Source: Saprospiraceae bacterium (GTDB taxonomy: Bacteria; Bacteroidota; Bacteroidia; Chitinophagales; Saprospiraceae). From it: a stretch of 33,544 nucleotides of DNA. A program made the position numbers and the translations under genes. This document shows, one piece after another, positions 1 to 7,131 of the stretch. The stretch is taken from positions 1-33,544 of the forward strand of contig JAHDFV010000010.1 in assembly GCA_020627985.1 (NCBI GenBank), read 5' to 3'. Numbering within the stretch: position 1 is the first letter of the stretch; each line of letters starts with the position of its first letter. The notes under the pieces were generated by a model, which made no database searches, was not told where the DNA came from, and saw nothing but the letters and a program-made list of their open reading frames with translations.

Positions 1-111
1 TGTTTTTCAATGACTTGCAAAGGAATTAACATTATGTTCTTAAATCACTTCAATATCTAGAACTCATGAAGAAGGCTTTGAGTTCCCATGTAAACACGAA
101 ATTTGTACAAT

Positions 112-148
112 TTTACTTGATCTTCTGCATAGCGGAAGATCAAGTAAA
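112..148. repeat. 14-bp perfect inverted repeat, possible terminator
   Basis: Arms TTTACTTGATCTTC (112-125) and its exact complement (135-148) enclose a 9-nt loop. A second, weaker hairpin with 7-bp arms lies at 60-66/79-85. Both sit downstream of the minus-strand gene ending at 227, where a terminator would be expected. Neither is followed by a clear T-run on either strand, so the terminator reading is only likely. I see no gene in 1-226. Confidence 0.45.
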
Positions 149-226
149 CAAGATGTTTATGTTACTATCTTTTGGCGTTTTTTTGATGACGTTTACCCAA
201 GGTTAACATTACTTTAGGTTTCTTTT

Positions 227-1282
227 TTAAGGGAAAATTTGTCCTGAATTCACAGGTATTTTTGATAAGCCTTTATATTTCTTTTTCCATTCCCCCTTTT
301 CTTGTTCGTTTAGTGGAATAGATTGATATGTTTTTTGCAATTGAATAGCTAGAACACGCACTTTCACATTAATACCATTAATAAGATTATCATTTTTTAA
401 GGTGAGCATAAAATCTCCATTAATATAATCTGAAGTATATCTACTGGAACTCAAAATCGAATTTCCTTGATCAATCAATACATGCTGGTCTGTTTCAAGT
501 GTCCACTTTATATTTTCTCCTTTTGGAGGGTCTGAGAAAGTAGAAATACCTTCTAAAGCCAAAAGAGCAAGTGCACCATAACCTGAAGTAATAATTCCTG
601 CTTCAATCGCTAAGCCTATTCCTGTTTTAGAAATGGCTTTGGTCTCTGCTTTTTGATACCATTTTGTTCCCTCCCCTTCTGTTGCAATACTAAAAGCCCA
701 ACTTATAATTTCTTTGGAGGATTGAGGGTGAAATGAATTTGGATAAAAAGAGGATTCAGGTATTTGGAAAGGAACGATTGTTCTATTTCCTTTCTTTTTT
801 AAGTGAGATAAGGAATGTACACGTTCGAGTGTATTTTTAATTTCTAAAACAGATGTATCTGTTTTTTGTACTATATGTTTGGTCGTTGGTATATCGACCC
901 AATCTACTCCTGTGTTAAAATCTTTATATTTTTCAGATTTGGGAATCCGTTGTATTTGAATATTGTATTTTCTTTTTTTCTTGCTTTTAAATTCAAATTC
1001 GACCACACATTTTTCATCAATTGAAATACGTTGATTTCTTATTTGCTTGACATCTAATTTTCTGAATATTTCTTTATCTGGAAATTGACGGATTACAACA
1101 GAATGAATTTTTTTATTTTTTATTTCTTTGAGATTAAATATAATTTGATCTCCTTTTTGAAAACCATAATGAATCTTTTTAACACCTTTCTCTTTTATTT
1201 GTAAGTCGGCTACTTTTATTTGTTCTTGCGAAAAAGCAAGAAGTGATAATCCTAAAATAAATAAGGTGGAAAAGTATTTCAT
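227..1282 (-). CDS. exported protein of unknown function
   Basis: This 351-aa protein starts with a typical signal peptide (MKYFSTLFILGLSLLAFSQ, cleavage near residue 18-19), so it is exported to the periplasm or cell surface. The first half is lysine-rich and beta-like. A Gly/Ala-rich hydrophobic stretch around residues 220-248 (GIGLAIEAGII...ALLALEGIS) could be a membrane-associated or buried helix. The second half returns to beta-like sequence with paired Thr/Asp/Leu strands. I recognise no family and no catalytic motif. It stands alone: the next gene upstream ends 44 bp away, and a perfect TAnnTTTG -7 box at 1299-1306 suggests its own promoter. Hairpins at 60-148 may end the transcript. 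Confidence 0.8.
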   Translation of the reverse strand: MKYFSTLFILGLSLLAFSQEQIKVADLQIKEKGVKKIHYGFQKGDQIIFNLKEIKNKKIHSVVIRQFPDKEIFRKLDVKQIRNQRISIDEKCVVEFEFKSKKKRKYNIQIQRIPKSEKYKDFNTGVDWVDIPTTKHIVQKTDTSVLEIKNTLERVHSLSHLKKKGNRTIVPFQIPESSFYPNSFHPQSSKEIISWAFSIATEGEGTKWYQKAETKAISKTGIGLAIEAGIITSGYGALALLALEGISTFSDPPKGENIKWTLETDQHVLIDQGNSILSSSRYTSDYINGDFMLTLKNDNLINGINVKVRVLAIQLQKTYQSIPLNEQEKGEWKKKYKGLSKIPVNSGQIFP

Positions 1283-1298
1283 TGAATTTGTGTTTTTA

Positions 1299-1306
1299 CA
1301 AATTTA
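1299..1306 (-). promoter_or_regulatory. Bacteroidota -7 box (TAAATTTG)
   Basis: On the minus strand TAAATTTG matches the Bacteroidota -7 consensus TAnnTTTG exactly, 16 nt before the ATG at 1282. No clear TTG -33 element lies 19 nt further upstream, so this rests on the -7 box and its placement alone. Confidence 0.4.
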
Positions 1307-1326
1307 ATGAAATAATTTCAATATAC

Positions 1327-1812
1327 TTAAACAAGTTCTTTGTGCATAATTGTAGAATGAAACCTTTCTTCTATGGCATTTTTTCTATAATCAAAAATGG
1401 CTTTTAATTGTTTTTCGATGAATAATTTGTTGGCAATAATTCCAAGTGGACCCATTGGAGGCTGATAAGTAACAATATCTGTCATCAAAATCCCATCAGC
1501 TTTTTCTTCTAGTTTATGTTGATGGTGCCAAAGTGCATAAGGACCAATTCTTTGTTCATCCACAAAGTATTCTAATTCTTTTACTTTTGTAATTTCTGTA
1601 ACCCAAGTCATTTTTAATCCTAATATTGGACTAACTTTATAACTAATAATCATTCCTTCATACATCTTTTCTTCAAGCCCTTCAGAAGTAATCTCGAAAC
1701 CCATGTAATCAGGTGTAATTGTTTTAAGGTTTTTAGGAGATGAGATGAAGTCCCAGATTTCTTCTTTTGTTGCCTGTATCTTTTGTTCCTTCTTTAACTG
1801 ATAAAATGCCAT
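1327..1812 (-). CDS. SRPBCC-fold ligand-binding family protein
   Basis: This 161-aa cytosolic protein has no signal peptide. Its layout is typical of START/Bet v1-like SRPBCC proteins. It opens with a short strand and helix (KIQATKEEIWDFISSPKNL, about residues 10-29). TPDYMGFEIT follows, then strands including MIISYKVSPILGLKMTWVTEI and ALWHHQHKLEE. The protein ends in TDIVTYQPPMGPLGIIANKL and a long C-terminal helix (IEKQLKAIFDYRKNAIEERF). These proteins enclose a hydrophobic pocket; the ligand here is unknown. It lies 74 bp downstream of the flavin reductase and SDR genes on the same strand. As I recall, SRPBCC, flavin reductase and SDR genes of this kind often cluster with photolyase/cryptochrome genes in Bacteroidota and Proteobacteria. 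No photolyase is present in this window. Confidence 0.85.
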   Translation of the reverse strand: MAFYQLKKEQKIQATKEEIWDFISSPKNLKTITPDYMGFEITSEGLEEKMYEGMIISYKVSPILGLKMTWVTEITKVKELEYFVDEQRIGPYALWHHQHKLEEKADGILMTDIVTYQPPMGPLGIIANKLFIEKQLKAIFDYRKNAIEERFHSTIMHKELV

Positions 1813-1886
1813 ATGAATTCGATTTTATTACTAACAAAGAATTTATAAAAATGTTGTAAAAATAAGACCAACAAAAAAGTTGATTA

Positions 1887-2363
1887 TTACAATATAATTT
1901 TTTGGTCTATAAGATCTTGAAACATTAATATATCTTGTTCTTGAAATGTCTTGGATTTCTCAACTTTGAAAATGAAGATTTCATGGTCTCCATTTATATG
2001 GTAATTTGCTGTTTTTGTTAATTGCAATACAGCTGCAGAATCCTTTAAAATGGACTGTTGATTCCATTGAGAAAGCACTTGTTTTTTCTTTAAATAATTA
2101 GTCTTATTATAAGTGTGTCCAGATTTCTTACCCAAAGTTTTTACCAAGCTAGTCTGCGTTGAACTGAGTATTTGTAAAATCGCAAAATCTGAATTTATTA
2201 AATTGTCATATGTTTTTGTTTTATAGTCGATTCCAATCATATATAATTTGGGTTTCATACTAATTGCCGTTACATATGTACAGATGTTCATATTTACATC
2301 TTCACCTGATGTAGTCATTAAACTGTAAATGGGAGAATTTATAATATTCCAAGGTCTTTTCAT
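1887..2363 (-). CDS. flavin reductase-like FMN-binding split-barrel protein
   Basis: This 158-aa protein begins MKRPWNIINSPIYSLMTTSG and continues MNICTYVTAISMKPKLYMIGI. That is the pattern of flavin reductase-like FMN-binding split barrels: an N-terminal strand with Thr/Ser, an Asn-rich turn, then T-x-x-S-x-x-P. The FAILQIL strand and the later histidine near the middle (SGHTYNKTNY) also fit. Members bind FMN and reduce flavin with NAD(P)H or use it in oxidoreduction. The length is typical of the short subfamily. Its ATG overlaps the stop of the SDR gene (ATGA, 2360-2363), so the two are probably translationally coupled and may work in one redox step. Its substrate cannot be told from sequence. 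Confidence 0.8.
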   Translation of the reverse strand: MKRPWNIINSPIYSLMTTSGEDVNMNICTYVTAISMKPKLYMIGIDYKTKTYDNLINSDFAILQILSSTQTSLVKTLGKKSGHTYNKTNYLKKKQVLSQWNQQSILKDSAAVLQLTKTANYHINGDHEIFIFKVEKSKTFQEQDILMFQDLIDQKIIL

Positions 2364-3052
2364 GAGTTAATGCTTGACATACCTCCATCAATATGTAATA
2401 TCTGGCCTGTCATCCAACTACTTTTTTCTGAAAGTAAAAAACAGACCATTTCTGCGATATCATTGGGTTGTCCGATTCTACCTAACGGATGGCGATTTGC
2501 GTTTGCAATTCTCTTTTCATCTGTATTTAGAAGTCGGGCAGCAAGTGGTGTATCTGTTAAGGATGGAGCAATACAATTAATTCTAATTTTAGGAGCCCAT
2601 TCGGCTGCAAGTGATCGAGTAATTCCTTCTATAGCTCCTTTTGATGCGGCAACTAGAGAATGGAAATTATAGCCTTTCTGGACAGCAACTGTTGAGAATA
2701 AAACGATAGATGCTTGCTCACTTTTTTTAAGTCTGGGTAGTAGAGTTTGAATGACTTTAATAGCTCCGACTACTTGAAGGTTATAATCTTCGATAAATGT
2801 TTTGGGTTTTATTCTGTGGAAGGGTTTTAGATTGATGTTGCCTGGGCAGTAAACGATTCCATCAATTGATTCTGGGAGGAAATCAAAATTCAGATTTTCA
2901 TCTAAACTGTCGATTTGATGAAAAGAACTTTTTGTGTGGTTTGGTGGTGAATTTTTATTAAATGTACCAAAAACGGTGTTGTTGTTTTCAAGAAGTTTAA
3001 CAGTGGCTAAACCTATTCCTGATGTAGCTCCAATGATGATGTATTTTTTCAT
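2360..3052 (-). CDS. SDR-family oxidoreductase lacking the catalytic Tyr
   Basis: This 230-aa classical-type short-chain dehydrogenase has the nucleotide-binding GATSGIG at residues 8-14 and a Ser at 120 in the usual catalytic-serine strand. The C-terminal part, IRINCIAPSLTDTPLA...SSWMTGQILHIDGG, is canonical for SDRs. The active-site YxxxK motif reads VAASK (134-138), so Lys138 is kept but the catalytic Tyr is Val. I checked this codon on the DNA (GTT). The enzyme may be non-catalytic or use another acid; a nearby Tyr128 is a possible substitute. It is the first gene of a coupled SDR/flavin reductase/SRPBCC set. I recall SDRs of photolyase-linked clusters that also lack this Tyr, so this may be a subfamily trait rather than damage. 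Confidence 0.9.
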   Translation of the reverse strand: MKKYIIIGATSGIGLATVKLLENNNTVFGTFNKNSPPNHTKSSFHQIDSLDENLNFDFLPESIDGIVYCPGNINLKPFHRIKPKTFIEDYNLQVVGAIKVIQTLLPRLKKSEQASIVLFSTVAVQKGYNFHSLVAASKGAIEGITRSLAAEWAPKIRINCIAPSLTDTPLAARLLNTDEKRIANANRHPLGRIGQPNDIAEMVCFLLSEKSSWMTGQILHIDGGMSSINS

Positions 3053-3363
3053 GGATGTGTAACAGGAAAGTAATTGTTATGTTTTAAATTATTACTCATT
3101 TGTAATATTCTTAAAAGAAAAGAATAAATGAGAAAGTACAATTCAGCTTAAAATAAAAATGCACACGCCACAAAGCTGTGACGCATGCAAAATATAACCC
3201 CAAAAAACAACTATGCTTTTGTATTCCAATAATGGAATAAAACCAATTTAAAGAATGGATTTCCCATTTCTTTTGTTAGGCGTTTGAATGTTTAAATAAC
3301 AATCACTATTAAGACGATGAAAAGTAATAAAAAGTTCTAATTTTAAAGAAAATTAATTAAACT
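3053..3363. other. intergenic region between SDR and KilA-N genes
   Basis: This 311-bp AT-rich gap separates the plasmid core from the redox cluster. It holds the minus-strand terminator at 3151-3188, and the promoter of the SDR operon must lie in 3053-3150, though I found no convincing -33/-7 pair there. No ORF or RNA gene is apparent. Confidence 0.6.
3151..3188 (-). terminator. rho-independent terminator after the rep/KilA-N genes
   Basis: On the minus strand GCATGCGTCAC (3188-3178) pairs with GTGGCGTGTGC (3171-3161) across a 6-nt loop and is followed by ATTTTTATTTT. Three of the 11 pairs are G-U wobbles in the minus-strand RNA and would be A-C mismatches in the plus-strand RNA. The stem is therefore good only for minus-strand transcription, which matches the genes upstream of it. 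Confidence 0.7.
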
Positions 3364-4215
3364 TTAAGATTCTATCCTTCTTTTATTTGGTGTTCTTTGT
3401 AAGGATTGAGCTGCTTTATTCTTTTCTAATACTTTTCTAAAATCTTTCTCTGCTTCTATTAATAAATGAAAACGTTGCTCTTGATCACAATCCCAAATAA
3501 TCAATCTTGAATTTAAAGCTTCAAGGTTAGCTAAAATTAATAATTCTAAAACAGTTGCTGTATCTCTTAAGTTTCCTTTAGGAATTGGTTTTTGATTTTT
3601 ATGTTGTTTTGCTGTTTTTCCGAATACCACTTGATTGAGTAAATCTGCTTCAGATGCAAAATATAATCCTTCCTTTTTAGTCCCAGAAATTTTTTGAGGA
3701 ATCAATTTATCTTTAATAGATTCATTCAATATGGCATAATTTGCTTTTGCAATTTCTCTTCGTATACTCCAAGGGTTTCCAAGTTTTTTGGCTTCATCTG
3801 CTTTGAGTCGTTCATATTCTTTGATCAAATACATTTTAAAACTTGGACTTAACCAAGTTCCAAATTCAAAGGCAATATCTTTATGGGCATATGTTCCTCC
3901 ATATCGGCCTGCTCTAGATTCTATCCCTTTCGCATTTGTCAACTCTATCCATTTCTTAGTAGATAATATATACGAATTCAAACCTACATCTTGTCTAATA
4001 CCATCCAAATGGGTGGGATTAAAATCAGGATTATTAAACTGTTCCCAAATGGCTAAAAATTCTATGGTATTCCGATTTCGTAACCAACGTTGAATGACAA
4101 CATCTGTACGACTGTTTGAAGATCGAGCCATATCTGTAATACAGATATAATCTTCTCCTTTTACATCAATAACATTAACTGCAGTCTTTTGTATGTTAAG
4201 TTTCTTTTTAGCCAT
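3364..4215 (-). CDS. KilA-N domain protein
   Basis: This 283-aa cytosolic protein has a KilA-N domain at about residues 12-140. The core reads DYICITDMARSSNS, IQRWLRNRNTIEFLAIWEQ, then YILSTKKWIELTNAKGIESR, AGRYGGTYAHKDIAFEFGTW and LSPSFKMYLIKEYERLK, all typical of the family. KilA-N is a DNA-binding domain found in phages, plasmids and large DNA viruses, named after phage P1 KilA. The C-terminal half (about 140-283) is basic and helical with no family I recognise. It lies 46 bp downstream of the replication initiator on the same strand and before a terminator, so it is probably co-transcribed with it. It may act in plasmid copy control, but no function is shown. Its N-terminus (MAKKKLN) resembles that of the RHH protein (MAKKNLN). 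Confidence 0.9.
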   Translation of the reverse strand: MAKKKLNIQKTAVNVIDVKGEDYICITDMARSSNSRTDVVIQRWLRNRNTIEFLAIWEQFNNPDFNPTHLDGIRQDVGLNSYILSTKKWIELTNAKGIESRAGRYGGTYAHKDIAFEFGTWLSPSFKMYLIKEYERLKADEAKKLGNPWSIRREIAKANYAILNESIKDKLIPQKISGTKKEGLYFASEADLLNQVVFGKTAKQHKNQKPIPKGNLRDTATVLELLILANLEALNSRLIIWDCDQEQRFHLLIEAEKDFRKVLEKNKAAQSLQRTPNKRRIES

Positions 4216-4227
4216 TTATTAACTCTT

Positions 4228-4261
4228 TTTTTAAACCCACCCAAATGGATGGGTTTAAAAA
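4228..4261. repeat. 12-bp inverted repeat between rep and KilA-N genes
   Basis: A TTTTTAAACCCA arm (4228-4239) pairs with 4250-4261 across a 10-nt loop, immediately after the rep stop codon. It contains CCCACCC-AAA-TGGATGG, which recurs in near-identical form inside the KilA-N gene (4001-4018). No T-run follows on the minus strand, so it is not a standard terminator. It could be an operator or an RNA-processing hairpin. Confidence 0.45.
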
Positions 4262-5761
4262 TTAAGACATTTGATTCTTTTTCCACCATTGTTCACAATG
4301 AGACTTAATACTCTCTTGTAACATCGTTTTTAATTGGGTTTGTTCTTTAAAATCTGCATAATCTTTTAAGAAAGCAGATTCTCTTTCTTTTGCAATCTTT
4401 TTATAAATCTCTTTATAATTTTTTTTGAATTCGGAGAAAGAAAAAACCTTCTTTCCTACCCTACTCATTTGTTGTTCAGGTGTTGATATAGATAATGGCT
4501 CTTTCTTCTTTTTAACTTGTCTTTTCCCTCTTATAAATTCCCTAAACTCTGCAACAGTCATGTTTTTAGCAGATTCTCTATTTTCAAGTACACCAGGAGG
4601 AAATAATTTCTTTTTATGTTGAACAGCTTCAATCATTTTAGCATGAAGACTATCCTCTGTTAATCTTCCTCGTTTCCACCAAGTAACAAAAGCTGCTGCT
4701 TTATTGGTTGATTTTGTCTTTTTTAAGAAAAAATTCCAAACTAAATCAAAATAGATATCTTCATATCCAATCAAAGGTTCATATTGCATTTTAGGATGAG
4801 AAAACATTTTATCAATAATAAAAGCTTTATTCACATCATAATCTGCTAAAGCATCATAAGCCTGTTTTTGTGAACGAGTTAATTTACTTAATTTTTCTTT
4901 ATGTGTTCCACTTCCAAATAAATTTCTTTTAGCTGCAGCTAATGCGCCTCCTATCCTAAAAATATGATAATGTATCTCTGTAATTTTCTTTGTCCCAGTT
5001 TTGGTCGCTCTTCCCTCAAAAGTAAATCCAATATCACCACTTTTCATAGAATCTTCTGAAGCAACTTTTAAAACACGTCGTTCTAATTCATAGAATCGGT
5101 CATAAGTTTTAATTGTACTTAATCCAAATCTTTGCCTGAATTCTTTTACTGTTTCTTTACCTCTCATTTCATCTGTTCCTACATATAATTTACTTTTCAT
5201 ATATAAGAAAATTGGGATGGAATGTTTTCCATCAAAATCCATTGTGCTAGCTGCCAACATCTGAAGGAAATCCTTTTGGAGTCCCATCAAAAATGGTTTT
5301 ATCAAAGAGGTAATAACAAAGACGAGTTCATCTGTTTTCTTATCTCTATAAACGGCCTGAAACCATTTCATACGACCTTCGGTTTCTTCATTACTAAAAG
5401 CTAGATCTCTATTGTTCAAAGATAATGCTGCATCTAAAGCTCGTTTAGCTACTCCCCCTCTTGCTGTTTTTCCATCAGAAAAATATTTAGCATATTCTTT
5501 AAAAGGAATTCTAAATGTGTTTTGCTTTGTAATGAATAATTCTAAATAACGCATTTGTTCATTTGGATCAGTAATCCCCAAATCATCAATTTCTTGTTTG
5601 ATATCATCTAAACTAAAAACGGGTTTCTCCATACTATCAATGCAGGACACTAGAATTAATAAGGCCTGATACTCCACTTTTTTTAATTGAGTGGGTGGAT
5701 TTTTAGCCAAATCATTAGATAATGTTACAATTCGTTGTAACTCTGCCATGGTTGGCTTCAT
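4262..5761 (-). CDS. Rep_3-family plasmid replication initiator
   Basis: This initiator protein should bind the iterons upstream of its gene and open the plasmid origin. The Rep_3 (RepB/RepE-type) winged-helix pair spans about residues 10-270. The clearest segments are VEYQALLILVSCID, then HSIPIFLYMKSKLYVG and FRQRFGLSTIKTYDRFYELE, and finally RRVLKVASEDSMKSGDIGFT and KKITEIHYHIFRIGG. A basic C-terminal extension of about 220 aa follows, so at about 499 aa it is longer than usual for the family. The open frame reaches 5791, but that start is a TTG preceded two codons earlier by an in-frame stop. I prefer the ATG at 5761, which has an A-rich leader; a TTG start would add 10 residues and would suit low expression. 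An inverted iteron pair at 5839-5871 probably autoregulates it. Confidence 0.9.
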   Translation of the reverse strand: MKPTMAELQRIVTLSNDLAKNPPTQLKKVEYQALLILVSCIDSMEKPVFSLDDIKQEIDDLGITDPNEQMRYLELFITKQNTFRIPFKEYAKYFSDGKTARGGVAKRALDAALSLNNRDLAFSNEETEGRMKWFQAVYRDKKTDELVFVITSLIKPFLMGLQKDFLQMLAASTMDFDGKHSIPIFLYMKSKLYVGTDEMRGKETVKEFRQRFGLSTIKTYDRFYELERRVLKVASEDSMKSGDIGFTFEGRATKTGTKKITEIHYHIFRIGGALAAAKRNLFGSGTHKEKLSKLTRSQKQAYDALADYDVNKAFIIDKMFSHPKMQYEPLIGYEDIYFDLVWNFFLKKTKSTNKAAAFVTWWKRGRLTEDSLHAKMIEAVQHKKKLFPPGVLENRESAKNMTVAEFREFIRGKRQVKKKKEPLSISTPEQQMSRVGKKVFSFSEFKKNYKEIYKKIAKERESAFLKDYADFKEQTQLKTMLQESIKSHCEQWWKKNQMS

Positions 5762-5838
5762 TGATTTTCTTTTAGATACAGAAGTTTTCAAATTAGTTTA
5801 TGCTTCTAAAATTGATAATGATAAATAATTACTAAACC

Positions 5839-5871
5839 TATTGCGTCAGAATAATTTTTATTGACGCAATA
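5839..5871. promoter_or_regulatory. inverted iteron pair, likely rep operator
   Basis: TATTGCGTCA (5839-5848) and TGACGCAATA (5862-5871) are perfect 10-bp inverted arms with a 13-bp spacer, about two helical turns centre to centre. It is the only close head-to-head pair in the array and lies just upstream of rep. In many iteron plasmids initiator dimers repress their own gene through such inverted half-iterons. Confidence 0.6.
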
Positions 5872-6728
5872 TCAACCTTTATCATAAATTTTACCTAAAA
5901 TCGATTGTTCTATTTTTAGCATTTTATTCAATTTATTCTACCTTTTGTGCTGATTAATTAGATGACTAATCACAAATTATCTTTTTTCAATTAAATAGTG
6001 TTACTATTCTGACGCAATAGGATAAAAGGAAAAGGCTTTATTTAAAGGGATATATCAAAAAACAGAAACTTTTCTTGAAAAAATGATACTAATCTGACGC
6101 AATGGGAGGTTGTTTGAATAAAAAGAATAGTTCTGAGTCTAATTTGTTACTATTCTGACGCAATGGGAATATTAATTGGGAAAAACAATAATAAATATTC
6201 TTATTATTTAAATGAAAAAATAATTAAAAGAATGAAATTTTGAGAGATCAAATCTCTTTTTAGCCATTCTTGCAACAAAAAAGGTACTTTACAGAAGCTA
6301 TTGCGTCAAATTAGGAACATTACACAAATAAATGATATTCCTGACGCAATAGGAGTAAAAATTAAAACAGATTAAACAAGAAATTATACTTTTTTGACGC
6401 AATACACATAATAAAAGACGACCACCGTCTTTTTTGACGCAATAGGTAACTAATCTGACGCATTAGGTTTTTAGAATGGTACTATTCTGACGTTTTACAC
6501 TTCAAATAAATACTTTTTTGACGCAATGAATGCCTGAAACACTAGTAAAATAAGGGCTCCTAGCAGGGACAATAAAGTATTTAAGTAATAAAAGAGTTTA
6601 AGAAGAAAATTTAATAAACCTAAATTCAAGTTTTTTTAAAATTTTCTCTCCGTTTTTAAATGATTTTTAGGAAAAAAGAAAAGTTGCGCAAAAAGAAAAA
6701 GCCTTATTTTGTATTTTTTTGACGCAAT
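5840..6728. repeat. iteron array, consensus TACTWTTYTGACGCAATRGG
   Basis: Perfect TGACGCAAT cores begin at 5862, 6010, 6095, 6156, 6342, 6395, 6435, 6519 and 6720 on the plus strand. Two more, at 5840-5848 and 6300-6308, are inverted. Degenerate copies lie at 6456 (CATT for CAAT) and 6488 (TGACGTTTT). Flanks are conserved too: a TACTATTC or TACTTTTT run on the left and AGG or GGG on the right, giving a unit of about 20 bp. Spacing is irregular (21-186 bp). Together with the adjacent Rep_3 gene these are initiator-binding iterons. Confidence 0.9.
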
Positions 6729-6730
6729 AG

Positions 6731-6771
6731 GTTTAAAAGCAGATATAATCAAAGTATTAGTATATCTGCTT
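6731..6771 (-). terminator. terminator of the partition operon
   Basis: AAGCAGATATA (6737-6747) and its exact complement (6761-6771) form an 11-bp stem with a 13-nt loop, 18 bp beyond the stop of the RHH gene. On the minus strand it is followed by TTTTAAACC. The position and short T-run fit a terminator that shields the iterons from partition-operon transcription. Confidence 0.5.
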
Positions 6772-6789
6772 ACTGCAATACTGATGCCA

Positions 6790-7128
6790 TTATTTACGCA
6801 ATTGCTTTTCTAAAAGACCAACAACAAATTCACGGATAGTTATCTCATTCATAACAGCATGTAATTTTAGCTTTTTGTGTAATGATTTAGGTAAATCAAT
6901 TGTAATCCTTACATTTTCTTCCTTTTCCACTACTTTAGTCTTTTTAGTTTTAATAAGTGTTTTAGGTTCTTTTGTTTCATCTTTATGAATGGCTTCCACC
7001 TTTTCTTTTACTTTTTCAAGATCCTTAGATGTTTTACTTTTTTTAAAAGTAACTTTTTCTGGTAGTGGTTTTTCTGTTGCCTTATTTTTAGACAATGTAG
7101 ATCGTAGATTTAGATTTTTTTTAGCCAT
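6790..7128 (-). CDS. ribbon-helix-helix protein, probable centromere-binding partition partner
   Basis: This 112-aa protein is in two parts. Residues 1-70 are a lysine/glutamate-rich, low-complexity, probably disordered tail. Residues 72-112 form a ribbon-helix-helix DNA-binding domain: the strand NVRITIDLP, then KSLHKKLKLHAVMNEITIREF and VVGLLEKQL. It starts 3 bp after the ParA stop, so the two are one operon. In type Ib plasmid partition, ParA is small and the ParB role is played by a small RHH protein that binds a centromere upstream of parA and also represses the operon. The arrangement here matches, including the repeat array at 7823-8049. The basic tail could contact ParA or non-specific DNA. 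That it is a partition protein is inferred from context. Confidence 0.85.
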   Translation of the reverse strand: MAKKNLNLRSTLSKNKATEKPLPEKVTFKKSKTSKDLEKVKEKVEAIHKDETKEPKTLIKTKKTKVVEKEENVRITIDLPKSLHKKLKLHAVMNEITIREFVVGLLEKQLRK

Positions 7129-7131
7129 GAT

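Larger units (their letters stand above)
5762..6789. other. plasmid replication origin region (oriV)
   Basis: This stretch of about 1 kb lies between the initiator gene and the partition genes and has no ORF. It contains 13 iteron-like sites (see separate entry), long AT-rich tracts suited to strand opening (for example 6181-6240 and 6560-6720) and a terminator for the partition operon at its right end. I did not find a clear TTATCCACA DnaA box. A small plus-strand hairpin with a T-tail (AGAGAT-CAA-ATCTCTTTTT, 6243-6261) could end an RNA transcribed toward the right, but no gene precedes it. Confidence 0.75.

Noticed and set aside
1-226. Gene fragment at the left edge
   Set aside because: No frame gives a convincing protein and two hairpins fill the region.
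2370-2672. Plus-strand open frame opposite the SDR gene
   Set aside because: It lies wholly antisense to a well-conserved SDR and has no recognisable domain.
3178-3186. TGACGCAT near 3179 as an extra iteron
   Set aside because: It lies inside the terminator stem, lacks the TACT flank and ends in CATGC, so the match is chance.
6243-6261. Plus-strand hairpin with T-tail in the origin as a terminator of a small RNA
   Set aside because: The stem is only 6 bp with a 3-nt loop and no promoter is evident upstream; kept only as a note in the origin entry.
5840-6728. CRISPR-like array from the TGACGCAAT repeats
   Set aside because: The repeat unit is only about 20 bp, spacing varies from 21 to 186 bp, some copies are inverted, and a Rep_3 gene is adjacent, so these are iterons.
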